Below the pieces are notes generated by a model. The model made no database searches and was not told the origin of the DNA. It saw nothing but the letters and a program-made list of their open reading frames with translations. Below, one piece after another: positions 12,213-23,914 of a stretch of 64,000 nt of DNA (position 1 is the stretch's first letter; the number at the start of each line of letters is the position of its first letter). The position numbers and the translations under genes were made by a program. The DNA is taken from NCBI GenBank assembly GCA_032622095.1, contig CP136066.1, positions 46,472,911 through 46,536,910 on the forward strand. Direction: 5' to 3'. This DNA is from Siphonodentalium dalli (lineage: Eukaryota; Mollusca; Scaphopoda; Gadilida; Siphonodentaliidae).

Positions 12213-12595
12213 GGTGACTTAAACTATGAACAAGTCTTAAAGTGTATCCTACGTATTTATTGTAAGTAAGTTTACAACACATTTCATCACAACCAATTAA
12301 TGGCACAAATAAACTGAAACGCTTATCAAAATTCTACATTTAATATGCTAAATTTCAATTGCACAAACATATATGACATACCAATATAATTCCAGTGAAT
12401 AGTGGTACATGTTTGGGGCATAACAATTGAAATCTACATCTGCCGGAATGTTCAAATATGATGTTCGAAATGCCAAAAACATTTCTACTAACCGTCTTGG
12501 ACATGAATAAGCTTCAAATAGCATACAATTTGGAAGAAAATGTAAATGCATTTCCCAATATGCCTCACACATATCTTGCAAAAATAACCCACCTT
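12213..12595 (+). repeat. dispersed repeat block, copy 1, first part
   Basis: This segment aligns to 59820-60200: both share ACTTACTGTAAGT-like and AAACTGAAACGCTT words and the run from AATTTCAA to CCCAATATGCCTCAC. It continues at 13908 after the piggyBac-like insertion. The unit encodes nothing that I recognise; it is probably part of an older transposable element. Confidence 0.65.
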
Positions 12596-13907
12596 TTAAC
12601 TCATTGAGTGCCAGGTCTCCTGAGGGGAATCGATATGTGTACGCCAGGTCTCCTGGGGAAAAAGAACATTATTCACACTAACTACATTTTTAGTTTGACT
12701 ATTCAATATAGGACAGAATCGAATTGACAGCAGGCATTGCTAGTATAGACCCTATCCATGACCTGCTTTTAAACTCCATGTCCGGTAATCGGGGGTCATC
12801 ATAGGTCAAAAATGTCATGTTGCCATGGCAACGAGGACTTAAAATTGACACCGATTGACTGAAATCACAAAGTTGTTGTTTTGTGTGGCCATCTAAATAA
12901 TTTATTCAGTGTAGTTTTAGACATTAATTTTGCTGGTGGAATAACGTAGTAATTTAGATAGGATTGGGGGGGGGGGGGTAATCGGTGTGACTAAACGAAT
13001 TTTGTGAATGGGATGACGTTTACAATGAACACTCTCCGAGAAAAGCAGATTATTAAATTGAAAACTATTTGGAAATGCATTGTTTCGTTCTTTTTGGCCT
13101 ATAATATTCGCACTTGCCGCGGTGGGACGTATTTCCAGTTTGTACTGTATCTAGGTGACAATGCCACATATTAGTACATCGGATTAACCCGGTGACGATT
13201 ATATCCGATTCAGCTCATCGACCTCCCCCCCCTTCCATACCAAATTTCAGTTCGATATCGTAAATAATGTAAGAGCAATATACTAACAAATTTTTTCTAT
13301 AGAAATTCTCATTGTAATTTGGCGAACCCCTTAAGGTACAGAGTTTGATTGACATATTGTGTACGTTGTCGACATCAGCGTTCCTGTGTCGTTTGGTGTC
13401 AAACCAAGTTTACGATGGATCAGGGCATGCTCGACTTTATAGGAATCAACATTTACGCAATTAAAATCGGTTTCCAATAACAGATATGTACGCTGTATCC
13501 GTTGACCTCTTAGAAAGTCTAAGTCACGCCCACAGATCACATCAATTTTCACCACCTGTTTTCATACGACTGTATCTCCTAAACGCCTCGACGTGCGGAG
13601 CTGCCCGATGCGTCATTTGAACGGAGACATGCTGGGCTATACCCCGATGTACAAGTTGAATCTGCGCATGCGCGTATATACAGACCCCCCCCCCCCCACT
13701 TGAAAATTAAACAAACGCTTCTCCCAAAATGTGACTTGTAGTATGCAGGGTTCTAATCATGTGCAAACAGATTGAAATTGTGAGATTGGATTAGAAGGCA
13801 GAATGTTACAAACGGTGTGTGTTGGGCGACGAGATATCTCGTCGCCGGCGCTCAGATGGTGTTTTTCGGGCGACGAGATATCTCGTCGCCGGCGCTCAAT
13901 GAGTTAA
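12596..13907. mobile_element. piggyBac-like non-autonomous element with TTAA target duplication
   Basis: The 1304-bp insert (12600-13903) is flanked by TTAA on both sides (12596-12599, 13904-13907). Its ends read CTCATTGAGTGCC and GGCGCTCAATGAG, so the TIRs are about 13 bp. Subterminal repeats are CCAGGTCTCCTG near the left end and two copies of a perfect 22-bp palindrome (13825-13846, 13869-13890) near the right. Runs of 13 G (near 12970) and 14 C (near 13690) lie inside. Removing the insert and one TTAA joins two halves of a repeat block whose uninterrupted paralogue is at 60186-60230. The TTAA specificity and TIR start fit the piggyBac superfamily; no transposase frame is present. Confidence 0.85.
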
Positions 13908-14470
13908 TGTGTATGTTCTGCAAGACTCATTAAAACTGTGTTTATCGATGATAAATCTTAGTCCAATTTTACAGCTCGTGACCAAATCCAGAAAATTTAA
14001 AGTTTTCATTTCCATATAGAAAAATTACGAACGTCCCTGCCGGTCACAATGATAATCATCTGTCGTTTTAAAAGGTGTCCAAAGGTAATAAAAATCAAGC
14101 AAGCTTGCAAATAGTGGGTCTGTCATTTGCGGAATAGGTCCACGGAGATTGAATTTTGTGATGCTATCCCACACAGCGGCATCACAAACCAGATTCACCC
14201 TCCTGGGAACTCTTTCTACTCAGGCCTAATCTTCTGGGAAGTATAGATAGTCTCAAATTAACATTGTTATAGTTACATTTTCCATTCTGGGAAGTTTCTA
14301 TATCCCCTAATTTGCAGAAGATAAATTGCATATTAGAGGTGACTATAAATGAGTAAAATCACCAACTTCAACTTTGGAATTTTAATCTGATCCTAGATCT
14401 CCCATAGCAGTTGAGGCCTGAGCGGAATGAGGTCCACAAAAGGTGAATTTGGTGACGCTAGTCCCCCCGT
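13908..14470 (+). repeat. dispersed repeat block, copy 1, second part
   Basis: Continuation of the block that begins at 12213; it aligns to 60205-60290 and 61031-61480. Shared stretches include the region around AAAATCAAGCAAGCTTGC and the run from GTGACTATAAATG to TTAATCTGAT. The end near 14470 is where similarity fades. A 134-codon minus frame (14382-14786) overlaps the end and is not protein-like. Confidence 0.65.
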
Positions 14471-14961
14471 GCGGGATAACGTCAATAACTTCACACTCTG
14501 GGGATCTCCTTCTGCAGACGACAGACACACTATTTGCAGGCTTGAAATCAAGGGAGATTACTCTGAGTCCCCTATATCCAAACTTATGTCCATCCTTCAG
14601 CATAAAGAGGAGACAATCAAAGGTAGTTGGTGATATCTGCTTGCTTAAACACACAATGTCAAGAACGTATGTGCAAGTACCACAAAACAACAACCGATGC
14701 CGTATGTTGATAACTTTCTCGTAATTGAAAAACTCCCTGGATTTGTCAGCTGGATCTGTCCCAATTTTTTCAAATAAATTTTCCAATTTATTACGCCCTT
14801 CTTGTTATCATCAATCTGACTGTATTACTTGGGTCAACATCATGGTAGTTTTAAAATGTTTCGTGTTGATGGACATATGCAGGGGTCAAAATTATTGTCA
14901 CAATGATCTACCACAAGGAAACATGACTGAATAGATTAACCGAGAACACTTCAAGTCATAC

Positions 14962-14998
<37 letters not shown>

Positions 14999-16993
14999 TG
15001 TGTAATAGCAATAAGACCAACATGGGTAGGTTGCCCTATACAGTGTAATACATTATACGGGTTATAACAATACATGTGAAATTAAGCATGCTATCTTATA
15101 ACATTTAAACATACAATCATAATAAGAAAACAATATATATATATATATACGGTACTACCACGTACTACCTATAATGGTGTATCAATGTGAGTACAAGCAT
15201 ACTGTCCTATAATATTCACAAATATATATGTGTGTGTTGAATTTATGAGATATGTTTTGCAAAGTTGGCTTTATACTCAAATCGCCATCATGGACCTTCG
15301 ATATAATGTGCAATGATTTATTGATACATTATACAACCATCAAGTCATAAATTATAATGATACAATTGTGATACCTATGCACTTCAAATATTGTTGTAAT
15401 AATGTGGTGTCAAATCAGATGGGCCATTGCTCATGTAGTATAAAAGAACCATGATATAAACACCACACATTGTGTATGTTCCCTGTGGCATGTTTCACTG
15501 TATCTTAAAAAACCCATTCTAAAACCCCTGAACCATATCTGAGATAACCCAATTTACTACTCTAAGCTCATTGCTTTCCTATTATTAACTTAGACTTATA
15601 CCGTTCTACCATTACCATTACTGGTGATCTATCTCTTCCCATCAACATTGCCAGCAGCATTTCGAACACGAAACGTTATTGTTATATCCTTTAAAAATAG
15701 ACTCAAAAGACCACATTTTATCTACTTATATATCTATTTAATATATAAACCATACATAATTGCACATTAATGAAAAAAGTGGAAAGAAGAGCCAGTGAAA
15801 AGAAATATGTTGGACGCTTTTGCGACACGATGTTTATTCTACATCTACATATCTGAATCTATACAGAAACATAGGGAAGAGATACACCATCATTATCTAT
15901 AAAACATTAATTATTATTCATGCCTATACACAATTACATAATGCCATTACCTGACGTACCTACACCCACCCCACCTCGCGAGAGTAATAATCGGCTACAC
16001 GGAACGACAGTAGTATCTGAATTACGGAATGTATATCGTACGACACAACATTATATAAATCAGACAGTCGCTCTCTCGCTGGGTGGGATGGACAAAAACT
16101 GATTCCCGGAAACGACTCACATAAGCACACACGCTTGATGTCGAATCCGGTCCATGATGTTATATTCTGATATGTTGTAATTTATGTTGTATTGTTCATG
16201 GAATAAATACTGTTTAAACTGTATCTTAAGAATAGTCAGTTCGATTTTCGTATTTGTATACATGTACAATGTGTATCGCAATACTGATACTGATGCTGGG
16301 GTGGTGCTAACACACCGAGTGTCGTTTGTTTGAATGTGTTCAAAACTATGTGGTACACCCGTTGTGACTGGACAATACTCATTTAAATACCATTAGATAT
16401 GCATGTTACCCCGTATCACGACAATACTTGGAGATACCATGACCCCATTACTGTGAGTAGACATTGGATATCTGCTATATGGCTATAAATTCCTCTTGCA
16501 ACCGCCGAGGAGGTTCGTGATGTTCAAAGTCAGAAATGAGAGGCCATCATGTCGTGAGCAGCATACATGGATCCAAGCTGCTGTCTTTGTTTTGTTTTGT
16601 GTTGTCTTGTTTAAGCCATGATATAACGAAGTGCGTACGTGGCTATGTGAATTTATTCATATGAGAGAACGTGTAAGTGCTTAATGTTGACATTGTGTGC
16701 CTGTGCCACATTGCTTGGTTGAGTGGTTGTATTTTATGGTGGCGGGAATTAATTATTTACTTTCCTCTCTATGTTATTATGTTATAATTGTTTTGTAGCA
16801 TGTAGTTTGTAAACCACACTCTCACAGCTGAAGGACTTCCGGTGGCGCGAAAAAATGGACGCGCGCAAAATTGTCTTTGTCCTGATGTTATCTATAAATG
16901 TTTAGTAAAATGGAGTAATCGGACTGTATTTCTTATGCATTAAGTTTAGATTGTTAATATTGTTATTGTGCTGAACTTTAAGACTCATATATT
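14471..16993. other. non-coding stretch with microsatellites
   Basis: It holds an (AAT)n run at 14966-14997 and a (TA)n run at 15133-15149. No reading frame above 60 codons looks real. No promoter or repeat with clear borders was found. Confidence 0.5.
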
Positions 16994-18547
16994 GTGTCTA
17001 AAATGAGTATTTCCAATTATTTAACGGTCTGTTTTGGTTGTGACGATTTTGACCGGCTCGGTGGTAAGGATGTGTTAGAGAAAACCCGACAGGTTATATA
17101 TGTTAAGGATATTGCGTCCATACAGGTAACACATAACAGTTGTTTCATTAAATTGTCTAACACTGAAGCTCAAATCACCCTCGTTGATAGAGGATTCCGT
17201 ATCTTAGGCAATTTTGTTAAACCACATGATGTCGGAAAGGAGGTCATAAACGTAACTGTACGCAGAGACGTGGCGACAGGGGGGGGGGGGGGGGTCTCAC
17301 TCCCCCAACTTTTGTCAAAATTTTCAACAGTTGGAAATTTCATACCTACCAACACATTAGTTGGAAATTTCACACCAACAATAGGTTGAAAATGTTCTTG
17401 TAGTTTGATTTTCAAACAATGTATTGGGGGGGGGGGGGGAACTAATTGTTTTGGACGAATATTTGCATATTTTCCTATCTTTTGTCAAAATTTTGGACTG
17501 AAATTGTCATCAGTTGACAGGTTGGAAATTTCCGGTCCCTCCCCCGTGGCCAGTCAAAAACTGCTAGTTAATTTAAGAAAACAATATTGTCATACATTTG
17601 GTCAACATTGTCATTTGAATTGTTATCAGTTGAAAATGTTCCAACTCTAGGAAGGCTTGAGGCCAGTCTACCGTGGCCAGTACACACCTGCTAATTAGTT
17701 TATGAAAACAATAAGTTACTACATTTGGTCAAACCTGTGGACTGAAATTGTCATCAGTTTCCAACCTGAGGGGGAGTGTGAGGTTTGAAATTTCCAACAC
17801 TAGGAAAGCTTCAGTTGAGGCCAATCTAGATGTTAGGATTTGCGATTTTCTTGTATAGTTTTCAGTTTCAAAATTTTCTCACACCGATCGGTCCGGTGTG
17901 TCCTGGTCTCTTGTCTGTAGCCGTGTGCAATTGTCTGGAATTAGGTGTTAGGATTTATGCAATTTTCAGGTTAAAATATCTTAATGTTCTCATACCGGGT
18001 ATATATAACCATGGTTTATGCATATGTATAGAATATTAGTGCTCAGCACTGAGGTGCAAGGCGCGGGGGGGGGGGGGTGTGCAAATGGAATTGTTGGAAA
18101 ACTTGTGTTTGGTCTGATTCAAGGGGGGGGGGGGTGCATTTGGAATTTCCCAAGGTGGACACTCCCCAACAGAGACCCTCTAACCACGTCCCTGGCTGTA
18201 TGTGATATCCCATTATGGTTAGAAGATTCCGTAATTCTGGAGGCATTATCGAAATATGGAACTGTTGTGGGGAACTCTTTTAGGCGAGGGAAATACACCG
18301 TGACGGATGTCGAAAATTGTGTTATTCATGCACACATGTTGAAATTCCGAATGTGATCAAAATATGTGACGACACAATACGAGTGTCTTCAAACAGAACA
18401 ATGATATCATGTAAACATTGCAACCAATCTAACTATGCTACTGTAGTTACGGGGGTCGCGCCTGCCCCGTGGGAAATGGTTCGCATTCAGTTGGGGACAT
18501 TGTGCGCATTCGCCAATGTCACGGTTCGTTTCAGATCGAGAAAATAG
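16994..18547 (+). pseudogene. retroelement ORF1-like zinc-knuckle protein, split by an insertion and a frameshift
   Basis: The first part (frame from 16994, reliable to about 17254) contains VTHNSCFIKLSN and FRILGNFVKPHDVGKEVINV. The second part (18195-18325) contains CDIPLWLEDSVILEAL and SKYGTVVGNSFRRGKY. After a frameshift near 18325-18345 a third part runs to 18547 with VEIPNVIKI and CKHCNQ, the start of a zinc knuckle. This order, an RRM-like fold then CxxC knuckle, matches a retroelement ORF1/gag-like protein that I know as common in mollusc genomes. The first two parts are separated by the 932-bp hAT-like element, and joining them at the target duplication keeps one frame. The knuckle is incomplete (CxxC then no clear H/C). 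Which LINE or LTR family it served is unclear; no reverse transcriptase follows. Confidence 0.6.
17263..18194. mobile_element. hAT-like MITE inserted in the ORF1 remnant
   Basis: The insert begins CAGAGACGTGGCGACAGGG and ends with the imperfect complement, closing CCACGTCCCTG. The flanking 8-mers 17255-17262 (ACTGTACG) and 18195-18202 (GCTGTATG) match at 6 of 8 positions, the length expected for hAT target duplications. The CAGRGACGTGG start with a following G-run resembles common hAT ends. The interior is loosely filled with GTTGGAAA / TTTCCAAC words and with runs of 11-15 G (near 17281, 17427, 18065, 18124). It is non-coding. Confidence 0.75.
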
Positions 18548-19680
18548 GTCATTGACGATAACCGGCATTTTGGACAAATGAAGGTGAGAATAATCTACAT
18601 TTGTTGCTACAGGTCTTTTCCAAACGACTCAATGCTATCGATTCAATAGTTTATTTGAGGTTTTAGCTGAGAACTGTGTAATTGTTGTTGCATTTTGAAA
18701 ACAGCGACCACTCAATGCATTTTCAATGGGAACTTGTCCGATTAATTGCAATTAATACACATTAATCGCGTGTGTTTTATTTTAGGCGTGCCGCGAGATT
18801 GTTATAATCCCTCACTCTCATATCACCGTTATTGGTCATATTTCACACCTCAGTCACACGAGACGCCTCTTGAAATGAGTTGAAAATGCTATGGTTCCCC
18901 TCTGATCTTATGTTGTCATTTTTGTTCGCATCCGATCAAATGCCGCATTTCCTAGCCGATGCCTTGTCATTTAGCCGCAGATTTTGTATCAGTAAACATA
19001 TTCTTCTCAGGCATTTCGACATATTTCCAATGGCTAGTTGTGGAACAGTACCAATAACACCACATACATATATCACTGGTTACTCGTGATAAATTTCATT
19101 TCAATTTAAGAGTTTATCTTGACCTAGACTGTTATTTATCCTCGTTTCAACATGTACTCTGGGGTGGAAGTATCGTCGATGTCCATGGACGATTCAGACA
19201 AATTGCTGAACCTATCCTACCATTTGCAATCAACTGAAATTACGCCTCTCCTCTGGCTACCAGCACTCACAACCGATCGAACCCTTGTATCGGGCCACTA
19301 ATATATGCAACCGAGTTTCCATGCGAGGGATGCAACAACACTGCGCAGTAATTTAAACGAAGAGTCATGAACCCCCAAGTCACACATGTGACCAATGTGA
19401 TAAACAATTTTGTAGGCCAATATATGAGATAAAAAAGCCCCACCAAACAAGGCACGAATCGATAGTGTCTTCCTCTGTTATAGATACTCCAGCAAATTCC
19501 AAACCAGGTGGGGTCTGCGCTCTCATATAAGGGTCAAGTATACTGAATATACTACAGACTCGGATGAAAAATATAAACGCTGAACACCTCAATTGCCCCG
19601 AAAATAAACAAGACGGGAATTGGTATACGTGAGATATGGGCCAAATTTAACACAGTTAAACTCATTTCAACATTGCATAC

Positions 19681-19683
<3 letters not shown>
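18548..19683. other. non-coding stretch, no gene recognised
   Basis: Only short frames (62-70 codons), none protein-like. No repeat structure with clear borders was seen. Confidence 0.5.

Positions 19684-19735
<52 letters not shown>
19684..19735. repeat. (TA)n microsatellite
   Basis: About 26 uninterrupted TA units, followed by a short (TA)/(TATC) tail to about 19762. Confidence 0.95.
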
Positions 19736-19736
<1 letters not shown>

Positions 19737-19748
19737 CTATATATATAT

Positions 19749-22700
19749 ATCTATATCTATATTTGCGAATGTCTGTCTGTCTGTCTATGTTCTATAGAAA
19801 TTCGCAGGAGACAATCTGGATGATGCCAAAGGGGTATACTAGGAGTAGCTTTTTACGAGAAAGATAATGGTCGGGGTTAAAATTTTCTAAAGTGACGCCG
19901 CTGTTGTCAGGGGCAGAAAAGGGGGAGGGGCAGACATTTTTTTTGTCGCCGATTGCCACCAAACTTATATATAATCATCCCCATAATATGAGGAATTTAA
20001 TGGCGTGGTTTAGATATGACAAAAGTCGCGCCGTTCGCGTCAGGGGTGCCCGGAAGGGGGGGGGGCAGATTTTTGTTCTGTCGCCGATTGCCACGAAACT
20101 TACATATAATAATCCCCATGATATGAAGAATCCAACGGTGTGGTATAAATATGTCAAAAGTTGCGTCGTTTGACTCACGGATGAACGGAAGGGGAGAGGG
20201 GCACCAAAATTGATAAAACTAATTTTAGCGCCGATTTCCACCAAATTGATATATATTCTTCTTCATGATACAAGGGATCTAATTGTGCGATTTAACAACG
20301 CCAAATTGTTGTTTTTGGATGAGAGATTGGGAGGGGTTGGGCACTAAAGCCTCATTCGAGTCAGGGTTGCATTGAAAGGGACGGGGGCACCAAAATTGAT
20401 GCACAATTTTGTTAGCGCCAATTTCCACCAAACTGATACACGTTCTTATCCATTATACGTGGAATCTAATCGTGATTTAAAGACGCCATAGTGGTGCTGT
20501 TTGGGTGAGAGATGGAGAGGGGAGGGATTGGCACCAAATTTGATAAAAAAAATTGTTTAGTCGCCGATTATCACCAAACTAGGAGGGTAATCGTGTGGTT
20601 TAAGGATGTCACAAGTGGGGCCATTCGAGTCAGTGGTGTATAGAGATGAGAGGGACACAAAAAATTATATCTATATGTTTAGTGCCGATTTCCACCAGAT
20701 TGATACAAATTCTTCTCCGGGATACGAGGAATCTTATCGTGTGGTTTAGATACACCAAAATGGTGCCCTATGGGTGAGAGATATGGGGACCTTAAATTTG
20801 ATACGAATTTGTATACTCGCCAATTTTCACCAATTTCATATATATGCATCTCTAATCTCTAATGAGTCTTAGGGGGTGTTTATACATTATCGCATTCGCT
20901 TTAGCCGGCAGCGATAACAATAGAGTGTTTATACTTCGCCGGATAAGAATTACGGCTATCCGGATACTCAGCTATACGGTTTTCAACTTTTGGATAAAAT
21001 GATTTAGTACAAGCACCTGATTGTCGTATGGATTCTAATTCGCTCTGCGATTAAGTTAGATGTTTATCTGGGGTCATGCCGTCATGGGTGATTTCCTTTC
21101 AACAATTAACTCGAACAATATTATTGTGTAATCGCTGATAGACCAGCCCGCTTTCCACCTGTGTATATATTGGTCAGTGTGCCAGTTTGATTGTCTCTAA
21201 TCAGCTGTCAGGTCGGTGGTCACGCACCTTGGTTATAAGCTATTATTATAAATACTAACCGATGATGGTACACGTACTCTGCATGTGCATGGTACATTTG
21301 TTGCGCATTCGAGGGAATTAATTCATGTACATGTATGTCCATATCTATATATGGAGGAAATGGGATGCCACGTTTCTATGGATTCAAACTTAATGGACAA
21401 TTAGTTCAATAATCTAAATCTGAGTGTGGGACTGTTCATCTTTGGAATTTATCGATCGACCGTGGTTATGGCCAGGTGTGAGAATTTTTTTAAATCTGAA
21501 CCCTGAAAATTGCAAAACCCTAGCATCCAGCCTTAAGATTTCCAATTGTTGGACATTTTCCAAACTTGACGCACCTCTAATAAGGTTGGATCATTTCCAA
21601 CTGATGGTCATTTCAGTCCAACAATTTGGTCAAAAAATAAGCAAATGTTGCCTAAAGAAATCACCAATAACAAATTGTTGAAAATAAAACTACGAGAACA
21701 ATTTCAACATATTGCTGATGTCAAATGTCCAACTATCACATTTCCAGCTTTTGAATATTTTGATTAAAGTTGGGATGAGACACCACATCGTCACGGCCCT
21801 ATATACATGGACTTGGTGAACGCCTGAGTAAAATGAAAAACATATTTTATTGTATAATGTGCACGGAAAATGTGTCACATTTGATTCGCGATGTTGAAAC
21901 TTATCTATATAATATAAAATCAAATCCGAATGATTAGACACCAATGTGTAGATGTATGCGACGAAAATATCTCAAAACTGACAATGGCCATGCTTTTGGT
22001 GCGACACTCACTTCACAGGCTGTATATGAATCCAAACAAACCATTAACAATGTTTTTTTAAATATCTATAAAATCACCAATAGCAATACCTGAAAGTTTG
22101 AGTTGGATATTAATAATTTCAGCATTTCCATTTCTAAAAAGTTTCATTTCACTATACTGCCCAACCATATCTCTAACAGGAAGCGGCTAGATGTTTACAG
22201 GTGTACAGCAATATCATACTTCAGTTCAGTGATAACTAAAACGAAAACTATTAACAAGTAAAGGAGACACATGAATATATTCGTATCTTCGCCGGCGATG
22301 TGTAAACACTCTGCCCAACCTTCGCCGGCTAACGGGTTCGCCGGGTAACGGCTTCACCGGATATGTGTAAACGTCACCTTAGTGTGTGCAGCTTGAGTCC
22401 GAAATAGGGACTGGAGGGTCACCAAAACTGATACAAAATATTTTTAGTACCAATTACCAAGAAATAAAATCGTGCTGTCTGTCTGTCTTTTTGTCTGTCT
22501 GTGTGCGTTATATATATAACTTCACGCGGTACAATCGAGATGGCACCAATGCGTTCTAAGATGGGTAACTTTTTACAAAAAGATAATGGTGCGGGTTAAA
22601 ATTTTCTAAAATGACGCTGTTGGTGGGAGGGGAAATAGTTTTGTCGCTGATTTCCACCAAACGAATACATAATCACCTTTGCAATATGGCGTTGTTCGAG

Positions 22701-23914
22701 TCAGCGTTGCATCAACAATTGATTTAATAAACAAATTCCACCAAATTCATACACCTTTTTCTCTAATGATATACCATGAATTAAATCACATTTGGTGTCG
22801 TCTGCGTCACGGATGGCGAGCGTATATGCACTATCATTGATAAGATTGCTATTCGCCGATATCCACATATAAGTTATAGACAGTCACCAGGCCATCTCCA
22901 TATCATTTTAAGTAGTCGGGCGTTCACATTTCATAATCCCGACATATGGTGACCCACATAAGTCACTTGAACAATTATATCTTCTTAACAGTCATATTTA
23001 TATGGGAATGGCAATCAAGGCATTCACACAATGAGCTAGCAAAAAGAGATAACTAGAAGAAGCAGAAACGTATATTTATCATTCTATTGAAGAGATACAT
23101 ATATTCGTGCAAACTGAGAGACCTCGAACCGTCAGAGGATTGCATATATATAATAACAAAATTTAGTCTGTTCCATTCAATACAGTTTCCACAAAAAGTT
23201 ACAATTTGTCAAGAGATATGGAAGGCCTGTTCAAAAATAGTGGTCACAGTGTGCAGTCAAATATAGTTTCTTTTGATGTACAAGAAAATGCAGTTAGTAG
23301 CACAAGACTTTTCAGGATCCTACCAATACTGACATCTGACAAGGGTTTTAGAACAGACTCATCGACTGACATAAACAACTCAAAATCTCGCTCTGTGCCT
23401 GGAACATGTATCTGATATATTGGGCAGCAACATTTCGTTTAAACTAAGACTATTTAGTCAATATATAGCACCATGAACAGTGGAGCACCTGGAAATTTCT
23501 TTGAAACATCTGTATCTTCATGGAGATATGATAGCCAGGTGTCCTCGAGATCTTAGTCCAACCCACTACAATATTGATTGATACATCTCAATATGTAAAA
23601 CCCAATTATCATCTTTTATCGAACTAATGTGTTTATGATGTTCATGTATCATATTATAACGTCTAATGTATCCGCAGTTGTAAATAAATAAATACTTCAT
23701 TATTGGTGGAACGGATTAATCGCGATAAACAGAATGACAATTGACAAGGTGAGCCACTACTTATATTCCATGACTGTAATAATCATGTATTGTGATGCTA
23801 TTTGAATATACAATTTATGAGAAAACGTATAACACTTTCAGCAAGGGCATTCTCTATTCCCAACAAATATCCACAGCATACATTAACCTGGGCAACGCCG
23901 GGTAACCCTGCTAG
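19749..23914 (+). mobile_element. Helitron-like region with degenerate tandem repeats
   Basis: The right end has a hairpin, CCTGG-GCAACG-CCGGG (23887-23902), followed 8 bases later by CTAG (23911-23914) and T, as at Helitron 3' ends. The left end has TC followed by a TCTG-repeat run (19768-19785), a start I associate with molluscan Helitrons. The interior from about 19880 to 20870 holds seven degenerate units anchored by CGCCGATT-CCACCAAA words at 19947, 20082, 20229, 20416, 20562, 20683 and 20819. A second TCTGTCTG-led copy of the left part begins near 22475, so two copies may be in tandem. No Rep/helicase is present. Class assignment is inferred from termini. Confidence 0.5.
20873..22377. 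mobile_element. 1.5-kb TIR element inserted in the Helitron-like repeat array
   Basis: The repeats CTTAG (20868-20872 and 22378-22382) bound an insert whose ends are GGGTGTTTATACAT and its imperfect complement ATGTGTAAACGTCAC. Subterminal TTCGCCGG words occur several times at both ends (near 20938 and 22290-22350). The interior near 21480-21720 carries TTTCCAA/TTGGA words. No transposase was found. It separates the two parts of the tandem array, so it is the younger insertion. The 5-bp duplication is short and could be chance. Confidence 0.55.

Noticed and set aside
14382-14786. 134-codon minus-strand frame
   Set aside because: It crosses the end of a dispersed repeat block, has no recognisable domain, and overlaps equally open frames on the other strand.
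19673-19867. Tyr/Ile-rich open frame
   Set aside because: It is the translation of the (TA)n microsatellite and its flanks.
22440-22520. CRISPR-like short repeats (TCTGTCTG)
   Set aside because: Simple tetranucleotide repeat without spacers, in a eukaryotic context.
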